IMG/VR virus record: IMGVR_UViG_3300005511_000807
Span: 1 to 22,624 of that record
Strand: one strand, 5' to 3'
DNA from: a virus
Length of the DNA stretch: 22,624 nt
Every line of letters starts with the position of its first letter. Position 1 is the stretch's first letter. The notes under the pieces were generated by a model. It was not told the origin of the DNA. It saw only the letters and a list, made by a program, of their open reading frames with translations, and did not search any database. A program made the translations under genes and the position numbers. Shown here in pieces: positions 7,052 through 13,534 of this stretch.

Positions 7052-8170
7052 ATGAGCATCTCTACCAAAACTTTCGCCACCCTGGTGGCCGACCAGGTGG
7101 CGGCGATCCAGTCCAGGACTTCCGGCCTGATCGACTTCACCATCGGCTCCATGCTGCGCGCGCTGGTCGAAACCAACGCCGCGCTGGCCCAATGGCTGCA
7201 AGGCATCGCCATGCAGCTGCTGTCGACCATGCGCGCCGCGACCGCCAGCGATGCCGACCTCGACAGCTGGATCGCCGACTACGGCCTGGCGCGGTTGCCG
7301 GCGCTGCCTGCGGTGGGCGCCGTCACCTTCGCCCGCTTCACGCCGACCAGCCAGGCGCTGATCCCGTTCAGCACGCAGGTGCGCACCGCCGACGGCAGCC
7401 GCAGCTACACGGTCGCGGCCGACACCAGTCATCCGGCCTGGACGGCGGACGGCTATGTGCTGGCGGCTGGCGTGCCCAGCCTGACCGTGCCGGTGCGCGC
7501 CAACGTCGCCGAGGCGGCGGGCAATGCCGGCGCCGGCCAGGTCAGCGTGCTGTCGCAGGCGGTGACGTATGTCGACACCGTCAGCAACGCGCTGTCGTTC
7601 TCCGGCGGCGCCGATGCCGAAACCGACGCCGCGCTGCGGACCCGCTTCGTGGTCTACATCGCCTCGCTGTCGCGCGCCACCCGGGCCGCGATCGGCTACG
7701 CGATCAGCTCGGTGCAGCCGGGCGCGGTCTACACCATCACCGAGAACCAGCAGTACAACGGCACGGCCGATCTCGGCTACTTCTACGTGGTGGTGGACGA
7801 CGGATCCGGCGCGCCGTCGGCGGGCTTTATCAACGCCGTCAGCAGCGCCATCGAAGCGGTGCGGGCGATCACCACGCGCTTCGGCGTCTACACGCCGGTG
7901 ATCGTGCCGGTCGCGGTATCGCTGGCGGTGACGCTGGCCTCCGGCTACGACACCGTCGCCACGCGCGGCCAGGTGCAGGCCGCGATCCAGAACTACATCA
8001 ACGCGCTGGCGCTGGGGCAGACGCTGACCTACACCCGGCTGGCGCAGGTGGCGTACGACGCCTCGCCCGGCGTCACCAATGTGACGGCGATGCAGCTCAA
8101 CGGCGGTAGCGCCGACGTTGCGGTGACGGCGCGGCAGGTGTTGAAGTTCTCGACCGTGACGGTGTCCTGA
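7052..8170 (+). CDS. gpJ-like baseplate wedge protein
   Basis: The 372-residue protein matches the Baseplate_J family (Mu gp47, P2 gpJ, T4 gp6-like), which forms the wedge arms of contractile baseplates. The N-terminus is typical: FATLVADQVAAIQSRTSGLI followed by FTIGSMLRALVETNAALAQW. The AATASDADLDSWIADYGLAR-type segment precedes the beta-rich domain. The family hallmark GGADAETDAALRTRF lies at about residues 185-200, with VYTITENQQYNGTADLGYFY after it. The stop codon shares one base with the ATG of the gpI-like gene (TGATG), so the two wedge proteins are translationally coupled, as in P2 and Mu. Confidence 0.93.
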   Translation: MSISTKTFATLVADQVAAIQSRTSGLIDFTIGSMLRALVETNAALAQWLQGIAMQLLSTMRAATASDADLDSWIADYGLARLPALPAVGAVTFARFTPTSQALIPFSTQVRTADGSRSYTVAADTSHPAWTADGYVLAAGVPSLTVPVRANVAEAAGNAGAGQVSVLSQAVTYVDTVSNALSFSGGADAETDAALRTRFVVYIASLSRATRAAIGYAISSVQPGAVYTITENQQYNGTADLGYFYVVVDDGSGAPSAGFINAVSSAIEAVRAITTRFGVYTPVIVPVAVSLAVTLASGYDTVATRGQVQAAIQNYINALALGQTLTYTRLAQVAYDASPGVTNVTAMQLNGGSADVAVTARQVLKFSTVTVS

Positions 8171-8748
8171 TGGCGGCCGGGGACAACGGCGACATCGTCG
8201 CCCGCCTGAAGGCCACGCTGCCCACCTGGTTCAGCGACAGCTCGCCGGTGCTGGATGCCTTGCTGTCCGGCTGGGCGGCGAGCTGGTCCTTCGTGTATGC
8301 GCTGCTGGCTTATGTTAAGCAGCAAAGCCGCTTGCTGACCGCCAGCGATGGCTGGCTGGACATGATTGCGGGCGACTTCTTCGGCCTCGGTTTGCAGCGT
8401 CAGCCGTACCAGACCGACCAGAGCTATCGGACCGCGATCCAGGCCAACATCTTCCGCGAGCGCGGCACGCGCGCCGGCGTGATCAAGCTGTGCCAGGACA
8501 TCACCGGCCGCACGCCCATCCTGATCGAAGCCGGGCGGCCGCAGGATTACGGCGCGTATGGCCAGCCGACCGGCTTCTACGGCCGGGGCCGCTACGGCAC
8601 GCTGAGTACGACGCCGTATGAGTGCTTCGTCAAGGTGTACCGGCCGTTGTCGGGGACGCCGCAGTACGGCATCGCCGACGCCGATATCTACGCCGCCATC
8701 GACGCGGTGCGGCCGCACAACGTGACGGTCTGGGTGCAGCTGCTGTAA
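8170..8748 (+). CDS. gpI-like baseplate protein
   Basis: This 192-residue protein directly follows gpJ, where P2 gpI or Mu gp48 proteins are found. These attach tail fibres to the baseplate. The N-terminal half is helical with tryptophans (VLDALLSGWAASWSFVYALL) and a run ending in DMIAGDFFGLGLQRQPYQTD. Then comes RTAIQANIFRERGTRAGVIK. The second half is strand-rich with AYGQPTGFYGRGRYGTLS and ends in IDAVRPHNVTVWVQLL. The AIDAVRPHNVT closing motif is a common ending of gpI-like proteins. It is the last gene before the fibre block and is followed by two terminator-like hairpins. Confidence 0.78.
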   Translation: MAAGDNGDIVARLKATLPTWFSDSSPVLDALLSGWAASWSFVYALLAYVKQQSRLLTASDGWLDMIAGDFFGLGLQRQPYQTDQSYRTAIQANIFRERGTRAGVIKLCQDITGRTPILIEAGRPQDYGAYGQPTGFYGRGRYGTLSTTPYECFVKVYRPLSGTPQYGIADADIYAAIDAVRPHNVTVWVQLL

Positions 8749-8797
8749 GGGCTGCTGCGTTTTTTTATCCACAAGGCTGCTACCCGCGGCCTTTTTT
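8736..8797 (+). terminator. Tandem terminator-like hairpins before the tail fibre gene
   Basis: The first is weak: GCAGC (8736-8740) with GCTGC (8754-8758), then a T-run from 8760. The second is stronger: AAGGCTGC with GCGGCCTT (8773-8793, one G-T pair, five-base loop) followed by T and C residues. Together they separate the baseplate genes from the fibre genes. Confidence 0.6.
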
Positions 8798-8811
8798 CTT
8801 TCAGGAGCAGT

Positions 8812-9651
8812 ATGGATCGCGCAACTGTTTATAACGGCGAGGAACTGATCGAGACCGACATTTTGAACGGCAACAAGTTCGCCATGATCGGTCTCGCCAA
8901 ACTCGCCCAGGCCGTGCTGGGCACGGCGCCGGTGTTGCAAGGCCTGGCCTGCACGCCGGGCACGGGCCTGACGGCGGCGATTGCCGCCGGCCAGGTGTAT
9001 CAAATGGCGGCGGTCGACGCGACGCCGTATTCGTCGCTGGGCGTCGATGCGCGGCAGGTGCTCAAGCAGGGCATCCTGGCCGACCCGATCGCGCTGCCCG
9101 TTCCGGCGCCTGGCACGGCCGGCAAGTCGATCAACTACCTGGTGCAGGTGCAGTTCCAGGAGGTTGATACGGGGGCGCTAGTGCTGCCGTTTTATAACGC
9201 CAGCAATCCGGCCATTCCGTACAGCGGGCCGGGCGGTTTGGGCACGTCGAGCATGACCATCCGTTGCGGCAAATGCGCGGTGCAGGTCAAGGCCGGCGCG
9301 ATGGCCAATACCGGCTCGCAGGTGACGCCGACGCCCGACGCTGGTTGGATCGGCGCCTACAGCGTGCAGGTGGACTACGGCATGACCACGGTGCCGGCGC
9401 TGAACATCGTGCCGGTGGCGGGGGCGCCGTTCCTGACGCTGGCGTTGCCGCAGGCGGCGCCGCTGAACAGCCCGGCCTTCACCGGCACGCCGACGGTGCC
9501 GACGCCGGCGCCGGGCGACAGCAGCCAGAAGGCGGCCAGTTCGGCGTTCGTGTCGGCGGCCATCAGCAGCGTCAACACGTCGCTGTTGTCGGTCATCAGT
9601 AATAACAGCAAGGGGCAGTACTCCGACATGTATTTTTACGGCCAACTCTAA
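8812..9651 (+). CDS. Tail fibre protein
   Basis: The 279-residue protein begins with a baseplate-attachment-like segment (RATVYNGEELIETDILNGNK). A glycine-rich strand domain follows, and then at residues 218-250 comes the tail-fibre repeat motif LNSPAFTGTPTVPTPAPGDS with SSAFVSAAI. That motif is shared by many lambda, P2 and Mu type fibres. It ends in a serine-rich helix (SVNTSLLSVISNNSKGQYSD). The cysteines in RCGKC (151-155) are unusual for a fibre. The AGGAG ribosome site lies in the spacer after the tandem hairpins. It is short for a receptor-binding fibre, so it may be the proximal fibre segment that carries the proteins encoded downstream. Confidence 0.85.
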   Translation: MDRATVYNGEELIETDILNGNKFAMIGLAKLAQAVLGTAPVLQGLACTPGTGLTAAIAAGQVYQMAAVDATPYSSLGVDARQVLKQGILADPIALPVPAPGTAGKSINYLVQVQFQEVDTGALVLPFYNASNPAIPYSGPGGLGTSSMTIRCGKCAVQVKAGAMANTGSQVTPTPDAGWIGAYSVQVDYGMTTVPALNIVPVAGAPFLTLALPQAAPLNSPAFTGTPTVPTPAPGDSSQKAASSAFVSAAISSVNTSLLSVISNNSKGQYSDMYFYGQL

Positions 9652-9660
9652 GAGGACAAC

Positions 9661-9975
9661 ATGGCAAGCTATGTAGCAAAAGCGTCGCCCCCGGCGGCGA
9701 CCTATACCACGCTGGGCACCGCGCCCAACGAGATGACGGTGAATATCCGCTGCATCAATCTCGATCCGCTGAACGCCATCACGGTGCGGCTGGCGATCTC
9801 GCCGGCGGTGGTGGCACCGGCCATGCCAGCTGCGGCCGACTGGATCGAGCCTCTCGATCTGGTGATTCCGGCCGGTTCGCTGCTGGAAGAGACAGCGGTG
9901 GCCTTGGTGGCCGGCGAAACAGTCACGGTTTTCAACAGCGCGTCCACGGCAGTGTGGCGCATGCACGGACGTTAA
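9661..9975 (+). CDS. Small beta-rich fibre-associated protein
   Basis: This is a 104-residue protein of unknown family in the fibre block. It has no signal peptide or membrane segment. Its pattern (MTVNIRCINLDPLNAITVRL, then LDLVIPAGSLLEETAVALVA and GETVTVFNSASTAVWRMHGR) suggests an immunoglobulin-like or capping beta-sandwich. Similar small proteins between fibre genes are often fibre accessories or tip proteins; that role is inferred only. It starts nine bases after the fibre stop with an AGAGGA ribosome site, and the next gene follows after 12 bases. Base composition is still GC-rich, in contrast to the next gene. Confidence 0.6.
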   Translation: MASYVAKASPPAATYTTLGTAPNEMTVNIRCINLDPLNAITVRLAISPAVVAPAMPAAADWIEPLDLVIPAGSLLEETAVALVAGETVTVFNSASTAVWRMHGR

Positions 9976-9987
9976 TAAGGAGTAGCA

Positions 9988-11619
9988 ATGGGACGAATTC
10001 TTTCAGGTGGCGCCAATGGTTCTTCCGTATCGGGTGGCGGCACGTTACAAAATCTCAGTACGGTGGTTGTTACCGGCGAACCGGTAGTACAAGGGCAACT
10101 GGCGTGTATCGGCGGCGATGGCCTGGCTTACTACACACTGGATCCCTCCGGCCCTGGCGGCGCTTTGCGGCCGGCATCCGGGTTGGCCGCGCCGGCACTG
10201 CCGTTTGCGGCGGGGCCTACACTTCCTCTTCCTGGGTCGACGAGCCTGCTGAGCGCCGGCTGCACACTGTCGAACGGCAATGCCGTCCTTGTCTGGACAA
10301 GCGGTAACTCTCTGCAGTTTGGTATTTACAATCCGCTGGGTGTGCAGCAGGGAGTAATAGTCACGCTGCCCCGTTTATACCCTAGTATTAATTTCTATGC
10401 TGTGGCGTTAAGCGGTGGCGGTTTCGCGCTTGCGTATCAAGAAGTCGGGACCGCAGCGGTCACGGTCGCCGTATTCAGCAATACTGGAACGCAAATCCTC
10501 GCACCGCTTGTAGTCGAAGCTGGTGTGGCTGCTACTTCGCTCGCGATCGCCGCATTGGCAGGCGGCGGATTCGCAGTCGCGTATTGCAACTCGTCCGGTA
10601 TCGTCCGCTATGCGGTGTACTCGGCGACCGGTGTAGTTGTTCAGGCGCCGGCGGCCTCAGGCTTGATTAATGTACTGACGAGTTCACCGTGCGCTGTCAG
10701 CGTCGGAGCTTTGACTGGCGGCGGGTTTGTGGTTGCCGGTTTTGTGAGTCCTGCGATATCGACTTACTTTTCGCGTTTCAATGCCGCAGGCGTGGTGCAG
10801 CAAAGCGCAATAAGCGCTTTTTCGACCGGCGGTGCTTCTGCCGGCTACTGTACCGTGTCTGCGGTTGGCCTGGCTACTGGTGGATTTATCGTTGTTCAAT
10901 ACTGCAACAGCGTCTCAGGCACCGTAGTATCGACTTTTTCTGCAACAGGCACGGCTGTAGGCGGGATATATGGAATTGGAAACAGCTCTACCAATGCGTT
11001 TACCCCCGCATTCACTGTGACGCCGCGCCCAGACGGAAGCGCTTTGGTCAACACACAAGGTTATTTGTTTGTCGCTACAAACGCCGGTACGTACGGTGCA
11101 CAAGCTTCGATAACCAATGGATATGGGAATGCGGTGACGGTAACGGACAACGGGGTTGTCATTGCCTGCGGGAGTACCGGAACTATTGAGGTTCGAGACG
11201 CAAATCTCACTCTCATGACGTCGTTTCAGAACAGTTCTCTAGGCATCTGGAGCTCTTATGTGAATACCACGCCGATTTGTCTGCTTGCTGTGGGGCGTAG
11301 TCCAGTAAAGCCGGCTGTTCCATTGGTGATGATCATGACCCCGGGAGGGAGCCCCGGAGCTCGGTACGTTACTTTAGCGCTGAGCGGTGCTTCCATCCCA
11401 AAAACTACGCCTATCGGTGTTTTTGGCGCCAGTGCTGCGGCTGGCTCGGCGGTCCCAGTTCAATACCAAGGTGTCGCCACTCTAGCAACAGGTTTTGTGC
11501 AGCCCTTCAGTATCGATGCTAATTCGTCGGCCCCCCCAGGACAACGCATGGCTATCGTTGGCAATCAAGCGATCTTGTCCGGGCTTCAGTCGCCACAGAA
11601 TCGTCGCCAGATTAACTAA
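9988..11619 (+). CDS. Large repeat-containing tail fibre / receptor-binding candidate
   Basis: This is a 543-residue protein. From about residue 95 to 330 it carries repeats spaced 46-54 residues apart. Each has a small-residue turn with GGGF or a variant (NGNAVLVW at 97, SGGGFALAY at 142, AGGGFAVAY at 191, TGGGFVVAG at 243, TGGFIVVQY at 297), followed by strands and F-x-x-T/A-G-style turns such as VFSNTGT, YSATGV, FNAAGV, FSATGT. More degenerate copies may follow. This is what a beta-propeller or similar strand-repeat fold looks like. The C-terminal 90 residues (ALSGASIPKTTPIGVFGASA onward) form a separate region. It is the likeliest receptor-binding component, by position and by its clearly lower G+C than neighbouring genes. 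No homologue is recognised with certainty. Confidence 0.7.
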   Translation: MGRILSGGANGSSVSGGGTLQNLSTVVVTGEPVVQGQLACIGGDGLAYYTLDPSGPGGALRPASGLAAPALPFAAGPTLPLPGSTSLLSAGCTLSNGNAVLVWTSGNSLQFGIYNPLGVQQGVIVTLPRLYPSINFYAVALSGGGFALAYQEVGTAAVTVAVFSNTGTQILAPLVVEAGVAATSLAIAALAGGGFAVAYCNSSGIVRYAVYSATGVVVQAPAASGLINVLTSSPCAVSVGALTGGGFVVAGFVSPAISTYFSRFNAAGVVQQSAISAFSTGGASAGYCTVSAVGLATGGFIVVQYCNSVSGTVVSTFSATGTAVGGIYGIGNSSTNAFTPAFTVTPRPDGSALVNTQGYLFVATNAGTYGAQASITNGYGNAVTVTDNGVVIACGSTGTIEVRDANLTLMTSFQNSSLGIWSSYVNTTPICLLAVGRSPVKPAVPLVMIMTPGGSPGARYVTLALSGASIPKTTPIGVFGASAAAGSAVPVQYQGVATLATGFVQPFSIDANSSAPPGQRMAIVGNQAILSGLQSPQNRRQIN

Positions 11620-11631
11620 CAGGAGAAAAAT

Positions 11632-11889
11632 ATGGCAACAGGAATTATAGGGGCATTCTCCAACGGAGCATTGACCTATACCGCGCCGACAGATGCAAAA
11701 CTCAGCATCTCCTTCGCCGCCGGTGCAAATGTTGGATCGCTGCTCATCAATGGAATTGTGGCATTTGCTTATAGTAGTACCAACCCAAACAACGTATCGC
11801 TTACTCACTTTGTCGGTGCTGGACAAACTGTCACCATATCTGTTCAGAGCTATGGGAATTGCATTGTGTCTGTATTGGAAGGGTCGTAA
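11632..11889 (+). CDS. Small beta-strand fibre-associated protein
   Basis: This 85-residue protein is composed almost wholly of short strands and turns (GIIGAFSNGALTYTAPTDAK, LLINGIVAFAYSSTNPNN, GAGQTVTISVQSYGNCIVSV). It has no membrane segment and no charged catalytic-looking residues. It follows the large repeat protein by 12 bases with an AGGAG site. It shares the lower G+C of that gene, so the two were probably acquired together. A small fibre-tip or trimerisation cap is plausible from location and fold character; no family is recognised. Confidence 0.6.
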   Translation: MATGIIGAFSNGALTYTAPTDAKLSISFAAGANVGSLLINGIVAFAYSSTNPNNVSLTHFVGAGQTVTISVQSYGNCIVSVLEGS

Positions 11890-11891
11890 CT

Positions 11892-12344
11892 ATGAAATTG
11901 ATTTTTGTAAAAGACAGCTTGGTCGTAAGCCTTGGTTTTGTAACTGCTCCGGGAGCATCGATCGCTTCAGCCGTAGCGGGGGCGGAGGAATATGAGGTGG
12001 AGAGTGACACGCCGGTAGACATCGGCTGGAGCTGCAAGCTGGTTAATGGTGCTCCGGTCTTCGCTCCGTCGACCGCCCGACCGCTGCTCACGCCGATGTC
12101 GCTGTACATGGCCTTCACCCCCGCCGAACGCATCGCCATCAAAGCTTCGAAAGACCCGATGGTCGCCGAGTTCTGGGCCATGTACCAGCTGTCGGTACAG
12201 CTCGACAAACCAACCGACCCCAACCTGGCCTCGGTGCGCGACATCGTCGCCTACCTGGCCAAGCCGGCGTCGCCCGGCCCTGGCGGCGGCATCCTCGCGT
12301 CGCCGGAGCGGGTGCAGCAGATCCTGGCCGGCATCCCGCAGTAA
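11892..12344 (+). CDS. Putative tail fibre assembly or fibre-associated protein
   Basis: This is a 150-residue protein starting at ATG 11892, two bases after the previous stop. A longer in-frame start would run inside the preceding gene. The N-terminal half has strands with the motif DIGWSCKLVNGAPVFAPSTA, reminiscent of the Y/W-x-x-D/N-G-x-x-F pattern near the start of many fibre assembly and DUF-type fibre-end proteins. The C-terminal half is helical: LTPMSLYMAFTPAERIAIKA, FWAMYQLSVQLDKPT and the closing SPERVQQILAGIPQ. The first half is AT-richer and the second half GC-rich, which marks a mosaic junction near 12050-12090. It ends the fibre block and precedes a strong terminator hairpin. Chaperone function is inferred. 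Confidence 0.55.
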   Translation: MKLIFVKDSLVVSLGFVTAPGASIASAVAGAEEYEVESDTPVDIGWSCKLVNGAPVFAPSTARPLLTPMSLYMAFTPAERIAIKASKDPMVAEFWAMYQLSVQLDKPTDPNLASVRDIVAYLAKPASPGPGGGILASPERVQQILAGIPQ

Positions 12345-12364
12345 ATAGCAACGTTCAACACCAC

Positions 12365-12388
12365 AGCCACCTTCGGGTGGCTTTTTTT
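12365..12388 (+). terminator. Intrinsic terminator before the lysis cassette
   Basis: AGCCACC (12365-12371), UUCG-type tetraloop TTCG, GGTGGCT (12376-12382) and six further T. This is a textbook rho-independent terminator 20 bases after the fibre block. Confidence 0.85.
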
Positions 12389-12407
12389 ATGCCTGGAGAA
12401 CATGCGC

Positions 12408-12629
12408 ATGACACACGAAACCATCGAAACCGGCGCCGCCATGCTGGCCAAGACCGCGCCGCCCATCGCCGTCGTCGGTGCCGAATACATCGGCATCACG
12501 CTGCCGGAACTGGTCCACCTGGCGACCCTGTTCTACGTCGGCCTGATGATCGTCCACAAGTGCTGGCACATGTGGAAGGAATGGAAGACCGGCAAAATCA
12601 CGCCCGAGTCGGAAGGGGAGCTGCCATGA
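12408..12629 (+). CDS. Holin-like small membrane protein
   Basis: This is a 73-residue protein directly upstream of an endolysin gene. It has one clear membrane segment near the C-terminal half (LVHLATLFYVGLMIVHKCW) and a weaker hydrophobic stretch before it (PPIAVVGAEYIGITLP). A basic and then acidic tail follows (KEWKTGKITPESEGELP). Size, topology and position fit a small holin that permeabilises the inner membrane for endolysin release. The start at ATG 12408 is preferred because GGAGA (12395-12399) lies eight bases upstream; ATG 12402 is only two bases from that site. The stop overlaps the endolysin ATG (ATGA). Holin families are very diverse, so the call rests on context. Confidence 0.7.
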   Translation: MTHETIETGAAMLAKTAPPIAVVGAEYIGITLPELVHLATLFYVGLMIVHKCWHMWKEWKTGKITPESEGELP

Positions 12630-13093
12630 CCCCCGCCGACTTCATCGCCGCCATCGGCCCCGCCGCCCGCGCCTCGGCCGTCCGTACCCGGGTGCCGGCC
12701 AGCTTCGCGCTCGCCGAGGCGGCACTCGAATCCGGCTGGGGCGCGTCGCAGTTGGCGCTGCAAGCCCGCAACCTGTTCGGCGTTAAGGCCGACCCATCCT
12801 GGCGCGGCGACGTGCTGCTGATGCCCACCCGGGAATTCCTCAAGGGCCAGTGGCAGATGCAGCCAGCCCGCTGGCGCAAGTATCCGGATTGGCAAGGTTG
12901 CATCGACGACCACGCCGCCTTCCTGCTGGCCAACCCGCGCTACAAGCCGGCGTTTTCCTGCCGCGGCGGCGAGGCGTTCGCGCGCGCGGTGGCCGCCGCC
13001 GGCTACGCCACCGATCCGCAATATGCCGACAAGCTGATCGCCGTGATGCGCGGCCGCCAGCTGTCCATCTTCGACCGCCCGGAGGCGCCATGA
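12626..13093 (+). CDS. Endolysin, FlgJ/GH73-type glucosaminidase
   Basis: The 155-residue protein consists of a single glucosaminidase domain of the FlgJ type, which cleaves peptidoglycan glycan strands to release phage particles. The key segment is PASFALAEAALESGWGASQL (residues 24-43), with the expected catalytic glutamate at E35 in LESGWG. Then comes NLFGVKADPSW, typical of these enzymes, and later YPDWQGCIDDHAAFLLANPR and AVAAAGYATDPQYADKLIAV. There is no signal peptide, so export depends on the holin. It overlaps the holin stop and the DUF1353 start by four bases each (ATGA at both ends), giving a tightly coupled lysis operon. Confidence 0.93.
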   Translation: MTPADFIAAIGPAARASAVRTRVPASFALAEAALESGWGASQLALQARNLFGVKADPSWRGDVLLMPTREFLKGQWQMQPARWRKYPDWQGCIDDHAAFLLANPRYKPAFSCRGGEAFARAVAAAGYATDPQYADKLIAVMRGRQLSIFDRPEAP

Positions 13094-13482
13094 AATCCGC
13101 CTTCCTGACCCCGCTGATCACCGAGTGCGTCGACGACCTGGCCGCCGGCGGACGCGGCACCTGGCGCGTGATGGCGCCGTTCCGCTATCAATCTGAAATC
13201 CTCGGCCGGGTGATCGAAGTCGAAGCCGGCTTCCTGACCGACTACGCCAGCGTGCCGCGCCTGCCGGTGCTGTACCTGCTGTTCGGCGACACCTCGCACA
13301 AGGCGGCCGTGATCCACGACTGGCTCTACCATCACCACGAGGTGTGCGACGAAGCCACCGCCAACCGCGTGCTGCGCGAGGCGTCGGAAGCCGACGGCAT
13401 TCCGGCCTGGCGCCGCCTGGGGATTTATCTGGGCGTCCAAATTGGCGGCACGCCGTCATGGAGGGCGGACGGTCCCGCTTAA
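13090..13482 (+). CDS. DUF1353 family protein in lysis cassette
   Basis: This 130-residue protein resembles the DUF1353 family, found in phage genomes near lysis and late genes with no settled function. Recognisable elements are GFLTDYASVPRLPVLYLLFG (47-66), HKAAVIHDWLYHHHEVCDEA (70-89) and the helical C-terminus with WRRLGIYLGVQIGG. The conserved H-x(5)-H-D-W-L-Y-H-H cluster suggests metal binding or a hydrolase-like active site, but this is inference. It overlaps the endolysin stop by four bases and occupies the position where Rz/Rz1 spanin genes commonly lie. No spanin pair (membrane anchor plus lipoprotein) is visible. Confidence 0.8.
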   Translation: MKSAFLTPLITECVDDLAAGGRGTWRVMAPFRYQSEILGRVIEVEAGFLTDYASVPRLPVLYLLFGDTSHKAAVIHDWLYHHHEVCDEATANRVLREASEADGIPAWRRLGIYLGVQIGGTPSWRADGPA

Positions 13483-13534
13483 ACCACCCATATTATTGGT
13501 ACACTGCTGCATCCGAAAATTCTGAAAGAAGAAA

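Noticed and set aside
8765-8773. A third TTATCCACA DnaA-box 9-mer
   Set aside because: It lies in the T-rich end of a phage terminator region and lacks the GTTAAC palindromes and hairpin of the two elements. A chance match is likely.
10689-11189. A 166-residue Cys- and Arg-rich plus-strand frame inside the large fibre gene
   Set aside because: It is out of frame with a long gene showing clear protein repeats and has no ribosome site. Its odd composition is a by-product of the overlapping frame.
8812-11890. A diversity-generating retroelement acting on the fibre genes
   Set aside because: No reverse transcriptase gene, template repeat or adenine-biased variable repeat pair was seen in the window.
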